A DNA stretch of 64,000 nucleotides from Bacteroidota bacterium (lineage in GTDB: Bacteria > Bacteroidota > Bacteroidia > Bacteroidales > F082): contig JAHJTC010000004.1 of NCBI GenBank assembly GCA_018830105.1, positions 710,126 through 774,125 of the forward strand. Reading direction: 5' to 3'. Each line of letters opens with the position of its first letter. The first letter of the stretch is position 1. The translations under genes were made by a program, and so were the position numbers. Under the pieces are notes generated by a model, which was not told the origin of the DNA, searched no databases, and saw only the letters and a program-made list of their open reading frames with translations. Of this stretch, positions 1 through 8,111 are shown in pieces.

Positions 1-330
1 TACCTGGAAACAGAAGAGATGTGGTTCGTTAACTGGGATTTAGGTGGTCCTTATTGGGAAAAAGACAATCCGGTTGTTCAATGGTCTTATGCCAACTCAC
101 CTCATCGTTTTGTTGGAAAATGGGATACACCAATCATGGTAGTACATGGTGAACTGGATTACCGCATCGTGGCTTCGCAAGGCATGCAGGCATTTAATGC
201 TGCTGTTTTGCAGGATATTCCAGCTGAATATTTGTATTTCCCTGATGAGAATCACTGGGTTTTGAAGCCGCAAAATGGTATTTTATGGCAACGACGGTTT
301 TTTAATTGGTTGGATCAATGGCTTAAATAA
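1..330 (+). CDS. S9-family serine peptidase, C-terminal fragment
   Basis: The frame is open from the left edge, so this is the last 109 residues of a gene that starts outside the window. The segment is the end of an alpha/beta-hydrolase domain as in prolyl oligopeptidase/dipeptidyl aminopeptidase (family S9): the string HGELDYRI carries the expected charge-relay Asp and DENHWVLKP the catalytic His, followed by the usual amphipathic last helix ending in DQWLK. The nucleophilic Ser and the propeller lie off the window. The family cleaves small peptides, usually in the periplasm of Bacteroidota. Its 3' end faces the next gene, with an 18-base gap. Confidence 0.85.
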   Translation, partial: YLETEEMWFVNWDLGGPYWEKDNPVVQWSYANSPHRFVGKWDTPIMVVHGELDYRIVASQGMQAFNAAVLQDIPAEYLYFPDENHWVLKPQNGILWQRRFFNWLDQWLK

Positions 331-348
331 CCTTGGTCACAAACCAAG

Positions 349-1437
349 CTAATCCTCATGAAGCCCATATTTCTTAAGCATTTGAGACCAATTTTCCGAC
401 TCTATTATATCAACAAGAAAAGGATTGATCTGGTGAATTATAGTAGTTTCAGGGGCAGCAAAGGAGAAATACTCTTTGTTTGAACTTAAGGAAACACTGC
501 TCAATTGAGTAGCGTAATCCTTTTTTGACAGGTAATAATCAAGAATAGCTTTGTCATAGACAAAAGCTTTTAACTTATTGGATTTCAACGCATCAAGCCC
601 TGCTTCTATCGTGCTAAAAGTATGAAAATCAATATCATTTTGGGTGAGAAAACCCGCACTGCTGCTTTTTTCTATAGTCCCTACTTTCAGGTGCTTAAGA
701 TCTGAAAGCTTCTCGATACTTCCTTTAATTTTATTAACAGTGAGCGTGGAAGAGATGGTTGCCGTAAAACTACTGATAATGATAACAGCAGTAAACATCC
801 ATATCACAGAAAAAAACCTGCCCCAAAAACTTGATGGAGATTTATCACCATACCCAACTGTTGTCATGGTGACAGAGGCCCACCAAATACCATCAAATAA
901 CCCTTTAAAGCCTTTTCTGAATTCCTGATGGTTGTATTTTCGTTCAAAAATCCAGATTAGAATTCCAAACACCAAAATAATAACGAACAATAATATTATC
1001 ACTTTAAGAAATTCGATAGAAAATAGATTAGTAAGGAATGTTACTATTTTATCATCTTCTACCCTGTTGATTGCGATGGATACAGTGGAGATATAAAAAG
1101 GCTGACTGAAATAGAATTGTCGCATCCTTTCGGGCGTTACCGTAAGAGGCACTATACTCAAATCCAATTCATTAGATCTAACAGCCCCTAGCAGCTCCTG
1201 CAACTCCATTTCTTTATACAGATAAGGCTGCTGCAATGAATCCGAAATTTTTTTCCATATATCTATACAAAGTCCGGTATAATTGCCGTTCTCATCAGTA
1301 AATATAAACGGAGGCGATTGCTTGACACCGATTATTAAGGTATCGTTTACGGCCGATGCCTGATGTGTAAAACAAGCTAAAAAAATTAAAAAAGTCAATA
1401 TGATAAGCAGCTTAAACCGCAAAAATTTATTAAACAT
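349..1437 (-). CDS. GluR0-like ligand-gated potassium channel
   Basis: 362 residues. The order is a signal peptide (1-29), the first lobe of a periplasmic amino-acid-binding domain (about 33-125), a membrane helix (143-166), a pore loop with the potassium selectivity filter TVGYGD (193-198), a second membrane helix (205-226) and the second lobe of the binding domain (about 240-360). A solute-binding protein split by a two-helix potassium pore is the architecture of the prokaryotic ionotropic glutamate receptor GluR0. The inferred role is opening a K+ pore in the inner membrane when a small ligand binds in the periplasm. The ligand cannot be read from the sequence. The ATG sits about 22 bases after a predicted transcription start. 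The gene is monocistronic and divergent from the DUF3078 gene. Confidence 0.85.
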   Translation of the reverse strand: MFNKFLRFKLLIILTFLIFLACFTHQASAVNDTLIIGVKQSPPFIFTDENGNYTGLCIDIWKKISDSLQQPYLYKEMELQELLGAVRSNELDLSIVPLTVTPERMRQFYFSQPFYISTVSIAINRVEDDKIVTFLTNLFSIEFLKVIILLFVIILVFGILIWIFERKYNHQEFRKGFKGLFDGIWWASVTMTTVGYGDKSPSSFWGRFFSVIWMFTAVIIISSFTATISSTLTVNKIKGSIEKLSDLKHLKVGTIEKSSSAGFLTQNDIDFHTFSTIEAGLDALKSNKLKAFVYDKAILDYYLSKKDYATQLSSVSLSSNKEYFSFAAPETTIIHQINPFLVDIIESENWSQMLKKYGLHED

Positions 1438-1465
1438 TCTGGATTATTGGTTTACTTATAAAGTT

Positions 1466-1473
1466 CAAATTTA
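1466..1473 (-). promoter_or_regulatory. -7 promoter element of the GluR0-like gene
   Basis: Read on the minus strand this is TAAATTTG, an exact match to the Bacteroidota -7 consensus TAnnTTTG. It predicts a start near 1459, about 22 bases before the channel gene ATG. It lies one base from the oppositely directed -7 element of the neighbouring gene. Confidence 0.6.
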
Positions 1474-1474
1474 A

Positions 1475-1482
1475 TATTTTTG
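1475..1482 (+). promoter_or_regulatory. -7 promoter element of the DUF3078 gene
   Basis: TATTTTTG matches the Bacteroidota -7 consensus TAnnTTTG and predicts a start near 1489, about 45 bases before the chosen ATG. No clear -33 TTG is visible at the usual distance; TTTA at 1451-1454 is the nearest candidate. Confidence 0.6.
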
Positions 1483-1533
1483 CAATTGCTTATCCAAAAC
1501 CGAAACATAAATCCGATCAAAAGTCAGCAAATC

Positions 1534-2499
1534 ATGGTACAAAGGATAATTTTTTTACTTTTATTCATTCCACTGATTAGTTTAGCAGCTAAGAAAGATA
1601 CTACAGCGCCATCAAATCCCGATTCTCTGCGATATTGGTCGTTCAAGGGTAAAACCGGATTAACTTTTAATCAGCTATCCCTTTCAAACTGGGCCGCAGG
1701 AGGTGAAAGTTCGGCATCAGGAAAAGTAAATGTATTGACCAACTTACGTTACAAAAAAAACAATTTTCTCTACGAGAATGATTGCAAGCTTGCTTTCGGT
1801 ATGATTGGCTATGGCAAAAATCGTATTGAGAAAACTGAAGACCGAATTGATCTTGCCATGAAAGCCACCAATGAGACAGAAAAAAACTGGACCTATTCAT
1901 CTGTGCTTACCTTAAAGACACAATTTGCCAACGGGTACAAATACCCTAATGATTCAACCTTGATCTCCACTTTTCTTGCGCCCGGAGTTGTCAATGCTTC
2001 AGTTGGTTATCGTTATAAAAAATCGGACTTATTCGAGCTTTTCCTGAGTCCGGCTTCGGGAAAATTTACCTTTGTGCTCAACCAAGAACTTGCCGATAGG
2101 GGTGCGTATGGTGTTCAAGCTGCCATACGCGACACCAATGGCTTGGTTTTGGTGCCTGGCAAAAAACTTTTCAGCGAGTTCGGCTTCAATGTTTTAGCAA
2201 ATTTCGCCAAAGAAGTATCCTCAAATATAGAACTATCTTCAACGCTCAATTTATACAACAACTACCTTGATGATAATATCGGAAATCGCTGGAATATTGA
2301 TGTCGATTGGGAAACAACAATCAACTTCACGATTAACAAACGATTTCAGACTGTTTTGTTTATGCAGATGAAATACGATCACAATGTTGACTTCCCGGTT
2401 TATGAAATGATTGAAGGCGAAAAAGTGCAAATTGGAGAAGCTCCACGTCTTCAGTTTAAAGAATCCTTAGGCATTGGTATCACTTATAATTTCAGCTGA
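1534..2499 (+). CDS. DUF3078 outer-membrane-like protein
   Basis: 321 residues from the chosen ATG. The frame stays open upstream to a TTG inside the promoter, but the ATG at 1534 gives a clean signal peptide (MVQRIIFLLLFIPLISLAA) and lies after the predicted transcription start. The mature N-terminus holds the DUF3078 hallmark GLTFNQLSLSNWAAGGE, followed by alternating, aromatic-rich strands ending in TYNFS, as expected of a small outer-membrane beta-barrel. DUF3078 is a Bacteroidota family of unknown function. The gene stands alone, divergent from the channel gene, with 108 bases before ugd. Confidence 0.8.
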   Translation: MVQRIIFLLLFIPLISLAAKKDTTAPSNPDSLRYWSFKGKTGLTFNQLSLSNWAAGGESSASGKVNVLTNLRYKKNNFLYENDCKLAFGMIGYGKNRIEKTEDRIDLAMKATNETEKNWTYSSVLTLKTQFANGYKYPNDSTLISTFLAPGVVNASVGYRYKKSDLFELFLSPASGKFTFVLNQELADRGAYGVQAAIRDTNGLVLVPGKKLFSEFGFNVLANFAKEVSSNIELSSTLNLYNNYLDDNIGNRWNIDVDWETTINFTINKRFQTVLFMQMKYDHNVDFPVYEMIEGEKVQIGEAPRLQFKESLGIGITYNFS

Positions 2500-2607
2500 T
2501 TACCGGTCTAAGAAATTCGTCATAAAGCGCATTAAAAACTTGATTACTACACTTTTTTTTCATTCCTTTGCTAAGGTTAAATTAATCCATAACATACAAC
2601 TTAAATC

Positions 2608-3933
2608 ATGAAAATATCCATTGTAGGAACCGGTTACGTTGGACTGGTAACAGGAACTTGTTTTTCGGAAGTAGGCATTGATGTGCATTGTGTTGACATT
2701 GACAAAACAAAAGTTGACAACTTAAATAAAGGTATAATCCCCATTTATGAGCCAGGTCTGGAAGAGATGGTAGCGCGCAATGTGGAGAAAAAACGTTTGT
2801 TCTTCACTACTGATTTGGCATCAACGCTCAATGGATGCGATGTGATTTTTAGTGCAGTGGGCACACCTCCCGATGAGGATGGAAGTGCTGACCTTAAATA
2901 TGTGCTTGATGTGGCCCGGGAAGTGGGGCGTCACATGGAAGATTATATGCTAATTGTCACGAAGAGTACGGTTCCTGTTGGAACAGCCGAAAAAGTGCGT
3001 AAAGCTGTTCAGGAGGAGCTGGATAAAAGGGGAGTAAATATTCCTTTTGATGTAGCTTCCAATCCCGAATTCCTGAAAGAAGGTGCTGCTGTTGATGATT
3101 TTCTCAAACCTGATAGAATCGTTGTTGGCATTGACTCAGAGCGTGCACAGAAAATCATGGAAAAGCTTTACAAACCCTTTACCATGAATGGCCACCCTGT
3201 TATATTTATGGATATAACCTCTGCGGAAATGACAAAATATGCTGCCAATGCAATGCTGGCCACAAAAATTAGTTTTATGAATGATGTAGCTAATCTTTGC
3301 GAAATCGTTGGAGCAGATGTAAATATGGTCAGGAAAGGAATTGGGTCAGACCGAAGAATTGGAAAGTATTTTATTTATCCCGGAACAGGTTATGGTGGCT
3401 CATGTTTCCCCAAAGATGTGAAAGCACTGATTAAAACCGCCCGCACCTACAATTACAATTTAAGAGTGCTTCAGGCTGTTGAAGACGTGAACGATGATCA
3501 AAAATCAATCATGTTTAACAAACTGAACAAGTATTACAACTACGATCTCAAAGGCAAAACCATTGCAGTTTGGGGTCTTTCCTTTAAACCCAATACCGAT
3601 GATATGCGTGAAGCGCCGTCGAGGGTAATTATAGCCAAACTGCTGGAAGCTGGCGCAAAGGTTAAAACTTACGACCCTGTGGCCATGGAAGAAGCTGAAA
3701 GGATTTATAACACGGAAATTGAGTTTTCAAAAGACCAGTATGACGCTTTGATCGATGCTGATGGGCTCATCATTGTTACTGAATGGTCAGAATTTAAATT
3801 CCCCAATTTCAGGGTTATGAAAAAGCTACTCAAAAAAGCAGCAATCTTCGATGGAAGAAATATTTATGATGCCAAAGAAATGAAAACCGAAGGCTTTGAT
3901 TATTTCGGTATTGGTATCAAATCGTTTAATTAA
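2608..3933 (+). CDS. ugd: UDP-glucose 6-dehydrogenase
   Basis: 441 residues, normal family length. The enzyme oxidises UDP-glucose to UDP-glucuronate with two NAD+ in the cytoplasm. The N-terminal Rossmann motif GTGYVG (7-12), the middle segment FLKEGAAVDDFLKPDR, and GTGYGGSCFPKD with the catalytic Cys266 are all present, and the C-terminal UDP-binding domain is complete. It is the first gene of a sugar-nucleotide cluster; the next gene decarboxylates its product, so the pair would make UDP-xylose. A hairpin between them may reduce read-through. Confidence 0.95.
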   Translation: MKISIVGTGYVGLVTGTCFSEVGIDVHCVDIDKTKVDNLNKGIIPIYEPGLEEMVARNVEKKRLFFTTDLASTLNGCDVIFSAVGTPPDEDGSADLKYVLDVAREVGRHMEDYMLIVTKSTVPVGTAEKVRKAVQEELDKRGVNIPFDVASNPEFLKEGAAVDDFLKPDRIVVGIDSERAQKIMEKLYKPFTMNGHPVIFMDITSAEMTKYAANAMLATKISFMNDVANLCEIVGADVNMVRKGIGSDRRIGKYFIYPGTGYGGSCFPKDVKALIKTARTYNYNLRVLQAVEDVNDDQKSIMFNKLNKYYNYDLKGKTIAVWGLSFKPNTDDMREAPSRVIIAKLLEAGAKVKTYDPVAMEEAERIYNTEIEFSKDQYDALIDADGLIIVTEWSEFKFPNFRVMKKLLKKAAIFDGRNIYDAKEMKTEGFDYFGIGIKSFN

Positions 3934-3952
3934 TATTTTCAGCGGATAACTT

Positions 3953-3981
3953 AAAGCCTGCATGTTAAGCGTGCAGGCTTT
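3953..3981 (+). terminator. Hairpin between ugd and the UDP-glucuronate decarboxylase gene
   Basis: AAAGCCTGCA and TGCAGGCTTT form a perfect 10-base-pair stem around a 9-base loop. The T tract after it is short and interrupted (TTTGGTT), so it may be a weak or partial terminator, or an mRNA processing or stability element between two cooperating genes. Confidence 0.55.
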
Positions 3982-4002
3982 GGTTAATAAAAACACCAAC
4001 AC

Positions 4003-4935
4003 ATGAAAAGCATCCTCGTCACCGGCGGCGCCGGATTTTTAGGTTCACATCTTTGCGAACGACTGCTCAATGAGGGCAATGAAGTTATTTGTCTTGATAA
4101 TTATTTTACCGGCCAAAAAAGCAATGTCGTCCATCTAATGAATCACCCTTATTTTGAAATGGTTCGACATGATGTAACAACTCCTTTCTTTGTTGAAGTG
4201 GATGAGATTTACAACCTCGCATGCCCCGCATCACCCATTCATTACCAATATAACCCCATCAAAACAGTGAAGACTTCGGTAATGGGCGCTATCAATATGC
4301 TTGGGCTTGCCAAACGGGTTAAAGCCAAAATTTTACAAGCATCAACAAGCGAGGTGTATGGAGACCCCGAACAGCATCCACAAACAGAGTCCTATTGGGG
4401 GCATGTTAATCCAATCGGGCCACGTGCTTGCTACGACGAAGGAAAACGTTGTGCCGAAACACTTTTTGTGAATTACCACCAACAAAATGATGTGCGTATA
4501 AAAATTATCCGGATTTTTAATACTTATGGCCCGCGCATGCACCCTAACGATGGTCGCGTGGTATCCAACTTTATTGTGCAAGCCTTGCAGGGCAAGGATA
4601 TTACCATGTATGGAGACGGCATGCAAACACGCAGTTTTCAATATGTTGACGACCTTATCGAAGGCATGATCCGACTGATGAATACTCCTGATGACTTCAC
4701 TGGCCCTGTTAATATTGGTAATCCCGGCGAATTTACAATGCTCGAACTTGCACAGAAAATCATCGAGCAAACAGGAAGCGCTTCAAAAATAATCTTTATG
4801 CCCTTACCTGCGGATGATCCTATGCAACGAAAACCTGATATTTCGCTGGCAAAAAAAGTGCTGGATTGGGAGCCACATGTTAGTCTGGATCAGGGTCTTG
4901 AAAAAACAATCGCCTATTTTAAAAGTATCATATAA
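4003..4935 (+). CDS. uxs: UDP-glucuronate decarboxylase (UDP-xylose synthase)
   Basis: 310 residues, an extended short-chain dehydrogenase. It converts UDP-glucuronate to UDP-xylose with retained NAD+. The N-terminal GGAGFLG (8-14) binds [17 protein letters not shown] gives the catalytic Ser/Thr region and CYDEGKR contains the Tyr144-x3-Lys148 pair; [11 protein letters not shown] is characteristic of UXS over other family members. Its substrate comes from the ugd product just upstream. Its stop overlaps the start of the rmlD gene (one-base TAATG-type junction), indicating co-translation. UDP-xylose is likely used for extracellular or capsular glycan. Confidence 0.9.
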   Translation: MKSILVTGGAGFLGSHLCERLLNEGNEVICLDNYFTGQKSNVVHLMNHPYFEMVRHDVTTPFFVEVDEIYNLACPASPIHYQYNPIKTVKTSVMGAINMLGLAKRVKAKILQASTSEVYGDPEQHPQTESYWGHVNPIGPRACYDEGKRCAETLFVNYHQQNDVRIKIIRIFNTYGPRMHPNDGRVVSNFIVQALQGKDITMYGDGMQTRSFQYVDDLIEGMIRLMNTPDDFTGPVNIGNPGEFTMLELAQKIIEQTGSASKIIFMPLPADDPMQRKPDISLAKKVLDWEPHVSLDQGLEKTIAYFKSII

Positions 4936-5795
4936 TGCATATTCTTGTAACAGGAAGTAATGGACAATTGGGGCGTTCGTTGCAAAAAATCGCTGCAACA
5001 GATCGCAAACATGAATGGCATTTTACTGATGTTGCCGAGCTGGATATAACCAAAGAAACACAGGTTAAGCACTATATAAAAAGCCAAAATATTGATGTTT
5101 GTATCAATTGTGCAGCTTATACTGCCGTTGATAAGGCGGAAGATGAACAGGAATTAGCTTTTCTGTTGAATGCAACAGCGCCAGGAATACTGGCAAAAGC
5201 CTGTCGCGAAAATCAGGCACTTCTCATTCACGTTTCAACAGATTATGTTTTTGATGGCTTAAACTACAAGCCTTATGTTGAAACAGATCAGGTGTCGCCT
5301 GCTTCGGCTTATGCGAAAAGCAAAGCTGATGGAGAAATACAGGTAACGGAGAGCGGAGCAAACTACGTAATTGTCAGAACTTCATGGCTATACAGTGCAT
5401 TTGGCGGCAACTTTGTAAAAACAATGTTGCGCTTAGGCAAAGAGAAAGAAAGCCTGAATGTTGTCGCAGATCAGGTGGGAACCCCAACTTATGCCTTTGA
5501 CCTGGCAGCAGCTATTGTGGTATTGGCTGAACAAAGCAACAAGGAAAACACCAAGCAAATTTATCACTATAGCAATGAGGGAGCAATCAGCTGGTATGAT
5601 TTCTCCAAAACAATTATGGAATTAGAAAAACTTGATTGCAAGATTTTTCCCATTGAATCTAAAGACTATCCGGTAAAAACAACCCGGCCTTTTTATAGTG
5701 TATTAAATAAATCAAAAATTAAAAATCAATACGGCATACAGATACCGTACTGGCGTGATAGCCTGATAAAATGTTTGGAGGAGATTAATGGATAG
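4935..5795 (+). CDS. rfbD: dTDP-4-dehydrorhamnose reductase
   Basis: 286 residues. It catalyses the last step of dTDP-L-rhamnose synthesis, NAD(P)H-dependent reduction of dTDP-4-keto-L-rhamnose. The family signature is clear: GSNGQLG (7-13), STDYVFDG, and the catalytic Tyr126-x3-Lys130 in SAYAKSK, followed by RTSWLYSAFGGNFVKTML. The other rhamnose genes (rfbA, rfbB, rfbC) are not in the window, so the pathway must be completed elsewhere. It overlaps the genes on both sides and is the middle member of a translationally coupled operon. Confidence 0.93.
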   Translation: MHILVTGSNGQLGRSLQKIAATDRKHEWHFTDVAELDITKETQVKHYIKSQNIDVCINCAAYTAVDKAEDEQELAFLLNATAPGILAKACRENQALLIHVSTDYVFDGLNYKPYVETDQVSPASAYAKSKADGEIQVTESGANYVIVRTSWLYSAFGGNFVKTMLRLGKEKESLNVVADQVGTPTYAFDLAAAIVVLAEQSNKENTKQIYHYSNEGAISWYDFSKTIMELEKLDCKIFPIESKDYPVKTTRPFYSVLNKSKIKNQYGIQIPYWRDSLIKCLEEING

Positions 5796-6180
5796 AAGCA
5801 GGATCAATCGTCTTGCTATGCAATTATACGATGCTGCTAAAGAAGTTCATGAAATATGTGGCAACGGAGCTTCAGTAAAGCTGTTCAAGGCCTGTCTGGC
5901 TCATGAGTTGCGCCTCAGGGGAATAAGATATCGCATTGATCAGCTGGTTACCGTTCACTACAAAGGTTTTAAAATTGAACAAGCCATGCAGCTCGATTTT
6001 GTAATAGAAGATATTATCCCATTAAATCTTACAACAAAACAGGAAAATCTTAATTGGGAAGATATGCATACCATTCTTCGGTTTTCGGATTTCCCATTAG
6101 GAATTAGTCTCAATATCAGCGAAACGCAGCTTATTGATGGCTTCAAGAAAATTCAAAACCCACTAATACGAAAAATATGA
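5788..6180 (+). CDS. Degenerate GxxExxY (PDDEXK_3-like) protein
   Basis: 130 residues. The fold-level pattern of the GxxExxY family (Pfam PDDEXK_3) can be followed: KEVHEICGNGASVKLFKACL, AHELRLRGI, VHYKGF and MQLDFVIED. The signature itself is lost: the position of GxxExxY reads GASVKLF (E to V, Y to F), and the nuclease-type ExK after D70 reads N80-L81-T82. Known members are small proteins of unclear role; nuclease activity would not be expected here. It overlaps rfbD by 8 bases and the phosphoglucomutase gene by ATGA, so it is embedded in a sugar operon. The assignment is by remote similarity and could be wrong. Confidence 0.6.
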   Translation: MDRSRINRLAMQLYDAAKEVHEICGNGASVKLFKACLAHELRLRGIRYRIDQLVTVHYKGFKIEQAMQLDFVIEDIIPLNLTTKQENLNWEDMHTILRFSDFPLGISLNISETQLIDGFKKIQNPLIRKI

Positions 6181-7916
6181 ACACTCAAATTGCCCCGCAA
6201 ATTCTAGCTAAAGCACAGGAATGGCTCAATATGCCTTACGATGCGGAAACCAGTAAAAAAGTTCAGCAGTTGATTGACAATGATCCCAAAGAACTCGAAG
6301 AAAGCTTTTATCGCAGTCTGGAATTTGGCACAGGAGGCTTGCGGGGCATTATGGGCGTGGGCACCAATCGCATGAACAAATATACCGTTGCCAAAGCTAC
6401 ACAAGGGTTCGCCAATTACATGAAAAAGATGTTTCCCGGCAAATCGCTGGCTATGGCAATTGCGCACGACTGCCGCAACAACAGCCCTTATTTTGCCCGA
6501 ATTACTGCCGAGGTAATGTCGGCAAACGATATTAAGGTTTATCTTTTCGAAGACCTCCGTCCAACGCCGGAGCTTTCTTTTGCGATCAGAGAATTAAATT
6601 GCCAAAGTGGTGTAATGATAACTGCATCGCACAATCCCAAGGAATACAATGGCTACAAAGCCTATTGGGAAGATGGTGGCCAGCTTATTGCTCCACACGA
6701 TAAAAATGTGATTGCTGAAGTGGAGCAGATCAACAGCCTGGCAGATGTGAAATTTGATGCCAAAAACGAACTCATCGAATATCTTGGAGCGTCATTCGAT
6801 AACTTGTATATCGAACGCATTAAGGGCTTAAGTCTCTCGCCTGAAATGATTAAACGACAAAAAGATTTTCGCATCGTTTATACGCCAATACATGGAACTG
6901 GTGTAAAACTAACACCACAGGCGCTAAAAGCCTTTGGCTTCGAAGCTGTTTACAATGTGCCGGCACAAGATGAGGTTGATGGCAATTTCCCAACAGTAAT
7001 TTCGCCAAACCCTGAGGAACCTGCTGCCCTGAAAATAGCTATTGAAAGAGCACTTGAAGTTGATGCACAACTGGTTATGGCAACCGATCCTGATGGCGAC
7101 CGTGTGGGGATTGCTGTGCGCAACGACCAAAATAATTTTGTTTTACTCAATGGTAATCAGGCAGCCAGTCTGCTGATTTATTACCTGCTAACCAAATGGC
7201 AGGAAAACGGGAAGCTTAAAGGAAAAGAATATATCGTAAAAACCATAGTGACTTCTGAGTTGCTCTTTGATATTGCAGACAAATTTGGTGTTGAAAAATT
7301 TGATGTACTCACTGGCTTCAAATACATCGCCGACATAATTAGAAAGTACGATGGGAAGAAGACATTTATTGGCGGTGGTGAAGAGAGCTATGGTTATTTG
7401 GTTGGTGATTTTGTGCGCGACAAGGATGCAGTAAGTTCTTGTGCCATGCTGGCCGAAACAGCAGCCTGGGCCGCTGATCAAGGCAAAAGCATGTTTACAT
7501 TGCTGAAAGAGCTTTATGTGGAATTTGGTTTTTACAAAGAAAAGCTGCTTTCAGTTACCAAGAAAGGGAAAGAAGGTGCTGAAGCCATAAAAGCCATGAT
7601 GGAAAAGTTCAGGAATAATGCGCCAAAGCTGATTGGTGGCATCAAACTTATTCAGATTAAAGATTACCAAAACAGCACGACACAAAATTTACTTACCGGC
7701 GAAACTTTAGCTATTGATTTGCCCAAATCTGATGTGTTGCAATTTGTACTCGAGGATGGCTCTAAAATTAGTGTCCGCCCATCCGGCACTGAGCCGAAAA
7801 TAAAATTCTATTTTGGTGTAAAGGCATCTTTGGCAGCTGTGAATCTTTATGATGAAACAGATCGCCTGCTTGATGATAAAATTGAAGCCATCAAGTCTTC
7901 TCTCGAAATATCGTAG
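6177..7916 (+). CDS. pgm: Phosphoglucomutase/phosphomannomutase (phospho-sugar mutase)
   Basis: 579 residues, an alpha-D-phosphohexomutase of the long form common in Bacteroidota and Firmicutes. It interconverts hexose 1- and 6-phosphates, supplying glucose-1-phosphate for UDP- and dTDP-sugars. The phosphoserine loop TASHNPKEYNGYK (Ser151), Mg2+ loop DPDGDR (304-309), sugar-binding GGGEESYGY and phosphate-binding RPSGTEPKIKFY are all intact. It is the last gene of the ugd-uxs-rfbD-GxxExxY-pgm run and is followed by a strong terminator, which defines the operon end. Confidence 0.95.
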   Translation: MNTQIAPQILAKAQEWLNMPYDAETSKKVQQLIDNDPKELEESFYRSLEFGTGGLRGIMGVGTNRMNKYTVAKATQGFANYMKKMFPGKSLAMAIAHDCRNNSPYFARITAEVMSANDIKVYLFEDLRPTPELSFAIRELNCQSGVMITASHNPKEYNGYKAYWEDGGQLIAPHDKNVIAEVEQINSLADVKFDAKNELIEYLGASFDNLYIERIKGLSLSPEMIKRQKDFRIVYTPIHGTGVKLTPQALKAFGFEAVYNVPAQDEVDGNFPTVISPNPEEPAALKIAIERALEVDAQLVMATDPDGDRVGIAVRNDQNNFVLLNGNQAASLLIYYLLTKWQENGKLKGKEYIVKTIVTSELLFDIADKFGVEKFDVLTGFKYIADIIRKYDGKKTFIGGGEESYGYLVGDFVRDKDAVSSCAMLAETAAWAADQGKSMFTLLKELYVEFGFYKEKLLSVTKKGKEGAEAIKAMMEKFRNNAPKLIGGIKLIQIKDYQNSTTQNLLTGETLAIDLPKSDVLQFVLEDGSKISVRPSGTEPKIKFYFGVKASLAAVNLYDETDRLLDDKIEAIKSSLEIS

Positions 7917-7942
7917 GCCTGATTTGATGTATTCAAAAAAAT

Positions 7943-7989
7943 ACAGCGCTGTCATTGGTTTGCTAAAAACCACATGGCAGCGCTGTTTT
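7943..7989 (+). terminator. Intrinsic terminator after pgm
   Basis: A long stem: ACAGCGCTGTCAT pairs with ATGGCAGCGCTGT (one G-U), and the inner TGGTTT pairs with AAACCA around a short loop; four T follow directly. Confidence 0.8.
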
Positions 7990-8079
7990 AGCGATTATCC
8001 ACCTGGTAATTATAGAACTGACACGACGTTTAAATCCATATTTATGGCTAATTAAGTTTTTATTCCCACTGGCACTCCT

Positions 8080-8087
8080 TAATTTTG
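8080..8087 (+). promoter_or_regulatory. -7 promoter element of the FemAB-like gene
   Basis: TAATTTTG matches the Bacteroidota consensus TAnnTTTG; the predicted start near 8094 leaves about 18 untranslated bases before the ATG. Confidence 0.6.
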
Positions 8088-8111
8088 CAGCAAATTTAAA
8101 GCCTGTTTTTA

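Noticed and set aside
332..348. CTTGGT/ACCAAG hairpin between the first two genes
   Set aside because: Only six pairs and no T tract on either strand; too weak to call a terminator.
4342..4770. 142-codon open frame on the minus strand inside the UDP-glucuronate decarboxylase gene
   Set aside because: Antisense to a well-conserved enzyme, with no family match; frame shadow.
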